From NCBI GenBank assembly GCA_043798435.1, contig JAZDOR010000015.1:1-12715 (forward strand): 12,715 nt of DNA. Reading direction: 5' to 3'. The DNA is from JAGUXG01 sp043798435. Its GTDB lineage: Bacteria > UBA9089 > UBA9088 > JAGUXG01. The notes beneath the pieces were generated by a model. That model was not told the origin of the DNA, did no database searches, and saw nothing but the letters and a program-made list of their open reading frames with translations. The translations under genes were made by a program, and so were the position numbers. Below, in pieces: positions 8,401 through 12,715 of this stretch; position 1 is the stretch's first letter; each line of letters begins with the position of its first letter.

Positions 8401-11400
8401 CTGTTTACAGCATCACAGAGCAGGCAGGAGAGCTATTTTTAGCCACTGACCAGGGAATAATAAGATACAACTTAGAGACAGGGCAAGTAACAATCTACAC
8501 CTCAAGCAATACACCCATTCCAACAAATGAGATAAACTCAAGTCTTGCAGTCTATGGAGATGTCTGGTTTGGTATTATAGGAGGGGTAGCCAGACTCTAT
8601 AACCAGGCTCTAACCCAGGCCTATAACCTTCCTATTCCACCAAATAATGGCTCAATAACATTAGAAAGCCTAAAGCCTGGAAAATACTACCTTGAAATAG
8701 TCTTGACATCCATATTAAACCAGAGACTATCTTACAAAAAACAATCCTTCTACATCTACCCAACAGATCTTATCTTCAATCTCTCCTTTGACAAACCCTG
8801 GTATAGACCACAGGAGACCATAACCCTTACCCTGACAGTCCAAAACCTTCTTGCAGCAGAGACAACTATTCCATTTACCATTAAAACAAGGACTGAGAAT
8901 CTGTATATCCCTGCATCAGAGATTGCCACCTTTACCTTTACCCTGATAGGCACAGGCTCATTCTGGCTGAATGGGGCAATAAGGGAGATCGGCATAATGG
9001 AGCACCTACTGATAGAAGAGCCTGTTCTTAATGTAGAGATAGCCTTTCCTGAAATGGCAAGGAGAAGAGAAGGCGTATCAGTGATATTAAAGAACGACAA
9101 GCCAATACCAATAGATGTATTCTGGAAACTTTGGATAGATCATTGCAAATTGCAAATTGCAAAATGCAAATTGCAAAATGAGAAAGAAGGGAGTATGACG
9201 GTTGTACCGAATAGCACAGTAGAGATACGAGAGGAGATAGATGTCCTGAATGATGGGACTATAACCCTTGTTCTATCCGGGGACATATCTGGAACATATA
9301 CAAAATTTGTTCGCTGTGAAGAGAGGGTTGATGTTGAGCCTGAGGTAGATGGGGTATATAAGCCTGGTGTGGTGGAGATACCGTTTGTAGTGGAAAATAA
9401 GGGGGGATTAGATTCTGAGTTCGATGTTGAGTTTGGGTTGGAAAGATTAGCCACAGAGACACAGAGAACACAGAGAGGATTTAAGATAGAAAATTTACAA
9501 GTGTCAGAGTGGTGTAAGGAGGCAAGGATAGAGGCAAACTCAAAACTAAAAACTAAAAACTATAAACTATACACTATAAACTATAAACTAAACACTGTTA
9601 CTATGACCCAACCATTCTTTGTACCAGCCCAGGGCTCTGTTACTGGAAGTATCTTCTATAACCTTGATGAAGGAAGCTATACCTTCAGCTATAATTACTT
9701 TAGGGGGCAAGGAGAGAGTTCCTTCAGGGTTGCAAGGCTTGATTGGGCAAGGACCAGGGAGATTAGCTTAAATAGAGGAGATATTGTTGTTTCGGTGGAG
9801 AATTTTGGGGCAAATCCATTTTCTGGAAGTTTGGAAATAAAGGGAGAAGGTGTTTCTACATCCACACCAATAGAGCTAAGTATAGAGGGCTCAAGCACCT
9901 TATATTTTCCAGTTCCAGACCTTTTTGAGGGAAGTTATACATATACAGCAAGGATAACAAAGGATGGAAGGGAGATAGACAAAGGTTCTGTAAGCTCCTA
10001 TCTTGTCTTTGAGCCTCAACTTATCTCTTGCAACTACTCAAAGGGGACACTCAGTCTTTGGATAAAGAATATCGGTTGTGCCATGAATAGGGCAACAGCA
10101 ACCTTAAGGTTGATGGACACAACCCTTTCAGAGGAGATACTTATAAAGGCAAAGGAAGAAAAAGCACTCCTCTTCTCCTTTGTAGAGGAAGACGACCTAC
10201 CTTCTGGGACCTATACCGGGCTCCTCAACATCTCAGGAAGAGTATGGCTTATTCCTGTATTTATTGATGGATGGGATATCGGAGTAAAGGCATCACTCAA
10301 TAAGCCTGCTTATGATGAAGGAGAGAGCGGAACACTGACCCTTGCGATAAGCAACAATGGAAAGAAAGGAACAGTAAGTGTGGTCTTTAGGTTTGCTGGA
10401 AATGAGAAGGAAGAGAAGCTCTATCCTGGCACAGAATCTGTTGTTTGTTTTGGCTTTCCTGCATCTTTTGATAAAGGCAAGTGTTTCTTTGGGGTTTATA
10501 CTGAGTCAGGAAGGGCTATTCTGCTTGATGCCCTCTATATCTTGCCCAGGGAGGCGGTTACATTCCGTTTAGATAGGCAGAGATTCATAGCCGGGGATGA
10601 GGTCCTATTTTATATTGAAGGCACAGGCACAGCAGAACTCTCTCTTCCTGGAACGCCATCATATATCGGATTGGAATTACCAGGGACGACAAGCTTCATC
10701 TTAGATGACAGCTTGACATCCGGGACATACTACATCTACTGGAGCAATGATGAAGAGGAGGGAAGCATTCCGATAGATATCTCTGGAATAGAGGCAAGGA
10801 TTCTGGATATGGCTGTATCCTCTGATAGGGTATATTCTGGAGGGGATATCCTTCTTGAGCTATTTGTCTCATCAAATAGGGCTGGCACATTTACCATGAG
10901 AAGCTGGCGCTTAGACCCAACCAAGAGCCTCATTCCATTCATAGAAAAGGAGGTCTTTTTGGATGGCGACAGGCTTGTCTCCTTGTCTGGCACCATATCC
11001 TCAGACTATTCTGGAGCACATTCTGTGGTCTTGGGGTTATTCTGGGGCGATACCCTGCTATCATTAGAAAGCGAGGAGTTTATGCTGGTAAAGTCAAACC
11101 TGGCAAGATTTGGGATTGATACACCCTCTAAATGGGTGGCTGGGCTTTCCTTTGACCTTTCTGTCTATGGAATGGATGGCTTGAGTGCTGAGATGGGTTA
11201 TGATGGGGCTATCTATGAGCTTCTGACATCATCTGGAAGCGTTACTATAGGGAGTGGATGGACAAGAAAGGATGGGAGGCTTTGGGCAAAGGCTAAGGTG
11301 TTTGGTGAAGGATTGGTTGAGATTAAGGTATCTGATGGTTATATCAAGGGGACGAGGTCTATTCAGCTTGTTCCTTCGAATATTGTAAGGGCTGGGACAA

Positions 11401-11993
11401 TAACCTTTGGTTCTATCTCTTGTTGTCTCAAGGAGTCTTGTTATGAGATGATGAATGTAACTGTGGAGGAAGAGGCTCTTTCTAATTATCCGGGAGCCTT
11501 GTATGTTGGAAAGGTGTATAAGATAGAGGCTGTTCCAAATGATGGGACAAAGAGCCTGGTTCTTGGCTTTGGTTTTTCGCAAGATGAGGTGAGAGAAAAG
11601 CAGATTGACCCGGATAGTCTTAAGGTATTCAGGTGGGAAAACGGGTGGAAGGAATTTTCATCTGTAATGTCCGGGAATAGCTTTGTTGTTGAGACAGGGA
11701 GCCTATCGTCCTGGTGTATTATGGGAGTGAAGATGGCTGTTTCTGGAATCAGGGTCTATCCGAACCCTTATATCCATCATAAGCATAAGGGTTTTGGTCT
11801 TTGTGTAGATGGGCTATTACCAGGCTCCGTCTTTTATCTTTATAATATTGCCGGGGAGAAGGTGGCGGAGAAGAATGCTGATAGTAGCGGAAAGCTCGTT
11901 ATCTATCCAGAACTGGCATCTGGGGTCTATATCTGGGTGGGAAAGGATGTAGCAGGAGAGAAGAGGATAGGGAAGGTGGGGGTGGTGAAATGA
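2451..11993 (+). CDS. Giant exported mosaic protein: M23-like domain, CARDB/Ig repeats, GATase-like domain, 14-blade propeller, sorting-like C-terminus
   Basis: This 3180-residue exported protein has, in order: a signal peptide (1-28, ending MAYG); an M23/LytM-like domain (about 29-150) with HKGLD (H59, D63), YYHMG (H98) and DAHVD, where the usual HxH is D123-A-H125; Ig-like and two near-identical CARDB-like repeats (about 295-515); a fibronectin-like segment (about 515-640); a GATase/ThuA-like domain (about 670-865; LIIPSGGLDG, EGGTIICF); more Ig/CARDB modules; about 14 Reg_prop-type blades (about 1530-2055; LGTNRGL, IGSRDGL, IGTKEGL); further CARDB and MG2-like modules (FDKPWYRPQE type) to about 2900; a ZU5-like segment; and a FlgD/type A sorting-like end (about 3095-3180; VYPNP, LASGVYIW). 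It is probably surface-attached or secreted, binding or remodelling polymers. The M23 site may be inactive. Thirteen short-repeat tracts lie in frame within it. It is co-transcribed with propeller and beta-helix neighbours. Domain names come from recalled family patterns; the overall function is unknown. Confidence 0.85.
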   Translation: MKSYIKNWSGALISFFLCLGLTTDMAYGVVVWPNTPGGGRTYSNGLSGDYGPRTGYSYHKGLDFPDDKNVKAVEAGIVDTISGKLIIIAGSHTVRYYHMGKINVTVNQQVKEGDKIGEFDTSDAHVDIKLSTFTNPLRDLFSSLYTGSTPSIPADKFNLNVPKKDGKYCITTQKRVTIEAYIETTTKDLDTIEFNFNPSITGFPIKFDYHDWNLKAGMRWDSKCEKEDPAKDTFYYDWDVPDDVPDGEYKLKVTAKTVKNKSSEEEVIVVIQRGGLIVTISPIYQKFTKPNESYSHTIEIENKGSLPITAIISMELIRNSSCLSITQQPESSLVIPAKGKKSTSFTVTSSDKLKPDDDLIHNINVTAEGVLPENITYPNGKKVTDHPEATFGLSVRIKPAIQLFLANQSKSHTIEIENKGSLPATATITMNLVRNSSCLYLVSSPASFLKIPAKGKASTSFTVKAKDQLIAYDNLIHQITVTSEEVPAEYIIYPEGRDATDKPDTPPDTFITSFSKENQKKIITTKKLTIIYLDCRDREVGRETRETKEEKIEPGKASFSWAGSDDITPPDKLNFMYYLLSGIKTSSDDSPFPKNSVEYILSPNTYCFYVYAIDESGNKDETPAEQGFTIIEEVIPKTEEKTITIKTPEDCHPDETGDISGINYEPVEVDLSSKILILNNGFVSAFCNLLKDNQETFNLRDPQADLSLFTNYPILIIPSGGLDGLSKSPLFREKLKSYVQEGGTIICFTQEYGEDFASLPGGISGYGWKQDQSCWSNAVSVANKHPIFSGQTNPILDANCDGYLTKWPDNADILLNRTKNGLPVLLTYPYGNGRVIVSGLYSDWGYARNHTSNAEKILIRDMVTWAKSDKDITEVEPGEEVQCKISNVKLAMQNEVRIRVYDPNKNLLTAYSLPLTATFTFQTYATSTLGIYTVTYETQGTETPVFWFAVNKDISIGDYKVGDYQIWTVSSSDEVLKGSEVTYTVFLKNNTSQPIENKTIAICGHEQGGAWWRFYGSITPVNIPAKSIGSFIFKTTLNYPTSMYIGLLRDGSGPMNDSIAYYGSIVFCERDVWLKSVQIEVDNIQTEGIWLPEEKLKARVFFKNPTDYNLPATTFPIFVKDSRGITLFSTQTTISLSSQTSTSFLFSFTLPLNSSPGVYTISVGNHPFYFKIPFKEIAISHSFPSPIREGINTIIFQIENVGMIPTDSITLTYLFKDTEGKSHQSLVISHQSLNPKERATFTDTFVLPSIDFGTYTLNYTINYADNQPQIEGTKTYVANIITKNSFKRPFYRIRENLDTAITFINPSEFDIEFNTEYSPQISQISQIGTVTLLSGGTTTFTISPYIPETLTAGKYNLEILLSTINHKLYTINYFSIPNPIIELKPPQKAGIGETIPVVIENRGGIDYSSAFSCQLSTVSLEGTITILAGGSQTLNLTVPYLKRETYPIILQLKDQKLIKYIDIEGLNPELQIGLDKDKYLTGENPVVNYSVSDQHPIEGSLSLTLYSPYPNWKIYTDTRETKGIVISQQSLVNSLYLATLGGLKVFDGASWTTYTKADGLPTHNLYDIAISDQQSAISLYIASSEGLVQCKISNAKLAMQNVLDIPMKVVEPDGDSLWLGTNRGLANYRDGTYTLYPCTWPEALLNDNDRVWIGSRDGLSYFNKQTKAITTIDLPYIPSLKPWVTAITKADDTLYLAGGFGLLIYKNSQFTHIELPEATSLSIDQGYIWIGTKEGLIKLNLSNYSKEVFTIQNSGLPSNEINCLKRSDLLYIGTKLGLVSYTSDWKTYTESDGLLSNKVKAVERAEDSVFFGTDRGLSWFKDEAWKNYEISSILSLKYISPYLYLGAMDGLYRFDLNLASSTKVLDSKPVLAIEQGFIATEDGVREYEGTRLRGSMFKVLCSRFKDTGTDTIIGTSSRSLLLKDDLLYIGTQRDGIYIYDLTTGSITAMNIPSPVYCLTDGDSGIFIGTEKGLYRGTECLLNIPVYSITEQAGELFLATDQGIIRYNLETGQVTIYTSSNTPIPTNEINSSLAVYGDVWFGIIGGVARLYNQALTQAYNLPIPPNNGSITLESLKPGKYYLEIVLTSILNQRLSYKKQSFYIYPTDLIFNLSFDKPWYRPQETITLTLTVQNLLAAETTIPFTIKTRTENLYIPASEIATFTFTLIGTGSFWLNGAIREIGIMEHLLIEEPVLNVEIAFPEMARRREGVSVILKNDKPIPIDVFWKLWIDHCKLQIAKCKLQNEKEGSMTVVPNSTVEIREEIDVLNDGTITLVLSGDISGTYTKFVRCEERVDVEPEVDGVYKPGVVEIPFVVENKGGLDSEFDVEFGLERLATETQRTQRGFKIENLQVSEWCKEARIEANSKLKTKNYKLYTINYKLNTVTMTQPFFVPAQGSVTGSIFYNLDEGSYTFSYNYFRGQGESSFRVARLDWARTREISLNRGDIVVSVENFGANPFSGSLEIKGEGVSTSTPIELSIEGSSTLYFPVPDLFEGSYTYTARITKDGREIDKGSVSSYLVFEPQLISCNYSKGTLSLWIKNIGCAMNRATATLRLMDTTLSEEILIKAKEEKALLFSFVEEDDLPSGTYTGLLNISGRVWLIPVFIDGWDIGVKASLNKPAYDEGESGTLTLAISNNGKKGTVSVVFRFAGNEKEEKLYPGTESVVCFGFPASFDKGKCFFGVYTESGRAILLDALYILPREAVTFRLDRQRFIAGDEVLFYIEGTGTAELSLPGTPSYIGLELPGTTSFILDDSLTSGTYYIYWSNDEEEGSIPIDISGIEARILDMAVSSDRVYSGGDILLELFVSSNRAGTFTMRSWRLDPTKSLIPFIEKEVFLDGDRLVSLSGTISSDYSGAHSVVLGLFWGDTLLSLESEEFMLVKSNLARFGIDTPSKWVAGLSFDLSVYGMDGLSAEMGYDGAIYELLTSSGSVTIGSGWTRKDGRLWAKAKVFGEGLVEIKVSDGYIKGTRSIQLVPSNIVRAGTITFGSISCCLKESCYEMMNVTVEEEALSNYPGALYVGKVYKIEAVPNDGTKSLVLGFGFSQDEVREKQIDPDSLKVFRWENGWKEFSSVMSGNSFVVETGSLSSWCIMGVKMAVSGIRVYPNPYIHHKHKGFGLCVDGLLPGSVFYLYNIAGEKVAEKNADSSGKLVIYPELASGVYIWVGKDVAGEKRIGKVGVVK
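3339..3763 (+). repeat. Internal duplication of a CARDB-like module (348-base period)
   Basis: Positions 3339-3415 and 3687-3763 match at 68 of 77 bases, including a perfect 33-base block. They encode SHTIEIENKGSLP and then RNSSCL in both copies, 116 residues apart. The high DNA identity, against weaker similarity of the rest of each module, suggests a fairly recent duplication or gene conversion. Confidence 0.85.
4075..4092. repeat. Short 9-base repeat GGGAGACAA inside the giant gene
   Basis: There are two perfect units with degenerate flanks, encoding the charged stretch RETRETKEEK. A related sequence (AGAGAGACAAAGGG) recurs near 7005-7018. The tract is weak by itself but belongs to the same kind of short-repeat insertion as the tracts below. 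Confidence 0.45.
5091..5135. repeat. 14-base (double heptamer) tract CAATGTAAAATTAG, copy 1
   Basis: Three units start at 5094, 5108 and 5122. The frame reads VQCKISNVKLAMQNE. The third unit deviates to CAATGCAAAATGAG, which turns in-frame TAA and TAG into CAA and GAG. Positions 5091-5133 recur at 7212-7254 with one mismatch. Confidence 0.9.
6114..6148. repeat. Heptamer tract AGTCATT, copy 1
   Basis: Five units: AGTCATC, AGTCATT, AGTCATT, AGTCATC, AGTCATT. The frame reads SHQSLVISHQSL. Both AGTCATC variants create in-frame CAG exactly where AGTCATT would give in-frame TAG (6120-6122 and 6141-6143). Confidence 0.92.
6408..6430. repeat. 9-base tract CAGATTTCA
   Basis: Two perfect units at 6408-6425, then CAGATT. 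It encodes a SQISQISQI-type segment between Ig-like strands. It belongs to the CAGATT-type short repeats scattered in many bacterial genomes. Confidence 0.7.
6536..6570. repeat. Heptamer tract AACCATA/AACTATA, copy 1
   Basis: Five units: AACCATA twice, AACTATA, CACTATA, AACTACT. The frame reads TINHKLYTINYF. The CACTATA variant puts TAC at 6555-6557 where an unaltered unit would give in-frame TAA. It is related to the tract at 9542-9590, including the peptide KLYTINY. Confidence 0.85.
6681..6708. repeat. Heptamer tract GTCAGCT, copy 1
   Basis: Four units: TTCAGCT, GTCAGCT, ATCAACT, GTCAGCT. It encodes FSCQLSTVSL. This family has no stop trinucleotide. It is related to the tract at 7154-7181. 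Confidence 0.8.
7021..7055. repeat. Heptamer tract TAGTCAT, copy 2 of the AGTCATT family
   Basis: Five units: TAGTCAT, TAGTCAA, CAGTCAT, TAGTCAA, TAGTCTA. The frame reads IVISQQSLVNSL. The single C-initial unit (7035-7037, CAG) sits exactly where a T would give in-frame TAG; the four out-of-frame TAGs are kept. The tract lies immediately before the first propeller blade. Confidence 0.92.
7154..7181. repeat. Heptamer tract AGCTATC, copy 2 of the GTCAGCT family
   Basis: Four units: AGCTATC, AGCGATC, AGCAGTC, AGCTATC. It encodes AISDQQSAIS between the first and second propeller blades. Confidence 0.8.
7212..7256. repeat. 14-base tract CAATGYAAAATTAG, copy 2
   Basis: Units start at 7215, 7229 and 7243. 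The frame is the same as copy 1 (VQCKISNAKLAMQN). In the third unit CAA (7248-7250) and GTC (7254-7256) stand where TAA and TAG would be in frame. It interrupts the second propeller blade right after EGLVQ. Confidence 0.9.
8131..8165. repeat. Heptamer tract GTTCTAT/GTTCAAG
   Basis: Five units: GTTCTAT, GTTCAAG, GTTCTAT, GTTCTAG, GTTCAAG. It encodes GSMFKVLCSRFKD after propeller blade 10 (ATEDGVREYEG). The TAG in the fourth unit is out of frame. Confidence 0.88.
9142..9176. repeat. Heptamer tract ATTGCAA
   Basis: Five units (four ATTGCAA, one AATGCAA). It encodes CKLQIAKCKLQN. No stop trinucleotide occurs in this family in either reading of the + strand. Confidence 0.92.
9452..9477. repeat. 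9-base tract CACAGAGAA
   Basis: Units CACAGAGA, CACAGAGAA, CACAGAGAG. It encodes ATETQRTQRG inside a CARDB-like module (after EFDVEFGLERL). It is the widespread ACAGAGACACAGAG type of short repeat. Confidence 0.75.
9542..9590. repeat. Heptamer tract AAAACTA/TAAACTA, copy 2 of the ACTATAA family
   Basis: Seven units: AAAACTA three times, TAAACTA, TACACTA, TAAACTA twice. The frame reads SKLKTKNYKLYTINYKLNT. Where the array would give in-frame TAA, AAA (9549-9551), TAC (9570-9572) and AAC (9591-9593) are found. Confidence 0.92.
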
Positions 11994-12715
11994 AAAGAGT
12001 AATCTTGTTTTTGGTGTTGTTTGGTCTCTTAAAAGCCTGGCCAGATACTACTGTAAATGGGGAGGTCTCTGGGACATGGACAAAGACGGAGAGTCCTTAT
12101 GTGGTTATAGGGGATATCTGGGTCTCTGCAGGAAAAGGGTTGGTGATAGAGGAGGGGGTTTTAGTAAGGTTTGATCAGGGAAAGGTATTTTCTGTCTGGG
12201 GAAGCTTATCCTGCGGGGGGACAGAAACTGAGCCTGTAGTGTTTGCTGGAAGCTCTGAGGTCAATGGATATTGGAAAGGGATAAATGTTCTTGGGGGCTG
12301 GGCAAGTTTTAGGTGGTGTCATATTTTGTATGGGGAGTCAAATTTAACATTAGATGAAGGGGTTGCTGTGATTGAAGACTCCTTTGTTGGCTCATCCTCT
12401 TATTGTGGAGTAAGTCTAAATGCAGGCATTGCTACTATAACTGATACAACATTTGCAGGGAATGCTTGGCCAATCCTCCAGGATATAAACTCAAGACCAA
12501 TATTTACAGGAACTATCACCCTCCTTGACAAGGACTACATCTACCTCTCAGGAACAACCCTATCACAGGATAACACCTTTGGTCGGGATGATGGAGAGCC
12601 AATAAGATACTATGTCCCCAATGAAACAACGATAACCATTCCAGAGACATACACGCTAACTGTTCTTCCAAACACAAGTGTGCTCTTTGGCTATTCTTAC
12701 TGGGATCATTGTAGA
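11990..12715 (+). CDS. Exported parallel beta-helix-like protein, N-terminal part (runs off the window)
   Basis: ATG at 11990 overlaps the stop of the giant gene in ATGA, and the frame stays open for 242 codons to the window end. It starts with a short signal peptide (MKRVILFLVLFGLLKA). The next part has the pattern GEVSGTWTKTESPYVVIGDI, then GLVIEEGVLVRFDQGK, SLSCGGTETEPVVFAGS and GYWKGINVLGG. This is the familiar start of secreted right-handed parallel beta-helix proteins, where a 'cost of placing an entry' strand pattern repeats as hydrophobic turns. Short beta turns such as LTLDEGVAVIEDSFVGSSS and IATITDTTFAGN follow. A second similar cycle begins near ITIPETYTLTVLPNTSVLFG. No catalytic residues are recognised. 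Ribosome loading probably comes from G-rich sequence at the end of the previous gene (GGGGGTGG) and translational coupling. It is probably the third member of the surface operon. Confidence 0.75.
   Translation, partial: MKRVILFLVLFGLLKAWPDTTVNGEVSGTWTKTESPYVVIGDIWVSAGKGLVIEEGVLVRFDQGKVFSVWGSLSCGGTETEPVVFAGSSEVNGYWKGINVLGGWASFRWCHILYGESNLTLDEGVAVIEDSFVGSSSYCGVSLNAGIATITDTTFAGNAWPILQDINSRPIFTGTITLLDKDYIYLSGTTLSQDNTFGRDDGEPIRYYVPNETTITIPETYTLTVLPNTSVLFGYSYWDHCR

Noticed and set aside
11700..11993. Definite assignment of the C-terminus to type IX secretion
   Set aside because: The VYPNP start and beta-strand pattern fit both FlgD-like Ig domains and type A sorting tails; no secretion component is in the window, so only a sorting-like label is used.
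1..12715. tRNA, rRNA or rho-independent terminator
   Set aside because: No cloverleaf-like or rRNA segment was recognised by eye, and no stem followed by a T-run was found between the closely packed genes; the only strong inverted repeats belong to the mobile-element and heptamer tracts.

Overview
The window looks like accessory DNA from an uncultured, AT-rich, probably diderm bacterium. The evidence is giant exported repeat proteins, a C-terminal domain of the FlgD-like/type A sorting kind, and large numbers of short (mostly 7-base) tandem repeats. I cannot place the phylum from the sequence. The sorting-like tail and Reg_prop-type propellers would fit FCB-group or candidate-phylum bacteria, but that is an inference.

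Left end (1-1197), a graveyard of mobile and repeat DNA: a broken coding remnant (3-256) is split by a GGGGATT/AATTCCT heptamer tract (76-137) that also has a G-quadruplex pattern. It is followed by an IS630-type transposase N-terminal half with its own promoter and a slippery A-run. This half is cut off by a RAYT (REP-associated IS200-like transposase) remnant of about 30 codons, flanked by inverted copies of a repeat with the core GGGGACACAATACT. No catalytic part of either transposase is present.

Main locus (1136-12715), one apparent operon on the + strand: a consensus-like promoter (TTGACT, 17 bases, TATAAT) drives three tightly packed genes. They are (1) an exported 416-residue PQQ/WD-like beta-propeller protein (1198-2448); (2) a 3180-residue exported mosaic protein (2451-11993); and (3) the start of an exported protein resembling parallel beta-helix proteins (11990 to beyond the window), overlapping gene 2 by ATGA. 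Gene 2 carries, in order, a signal peptide, an M23/LytM-like domain, Ig/CARDB-like repeats, a GATase-like domain, more Ig-like repeats, about 14 Reg_prop-type propeller blades, many further CARDB/MG2-like modules, and a FlgD/sorting-like C-terminus. The three probably work together at the cell surface or outside the cell; the substrate or ligand is not evident.

The most unusual signal is inside gene 2. At least thirteen short tandem-repeat tracts of several families, mostly heptamers, lie within the coding sequence between 4068 and 9590. A perfect heptamer array reads every one of its trinucleotides in every frame. Families such as AGTCATT or TAAACTA should therefore bring in-frame stops. In every such tract the repeat unit deviates at the place where the stop would be in frame (TAG to CAG, TAA to CAA or TAC), while out-of-frame TAG/TAA copies are intact. 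This argues that the giant ORF is translated and that the repeats have been accommodated as protein segments.
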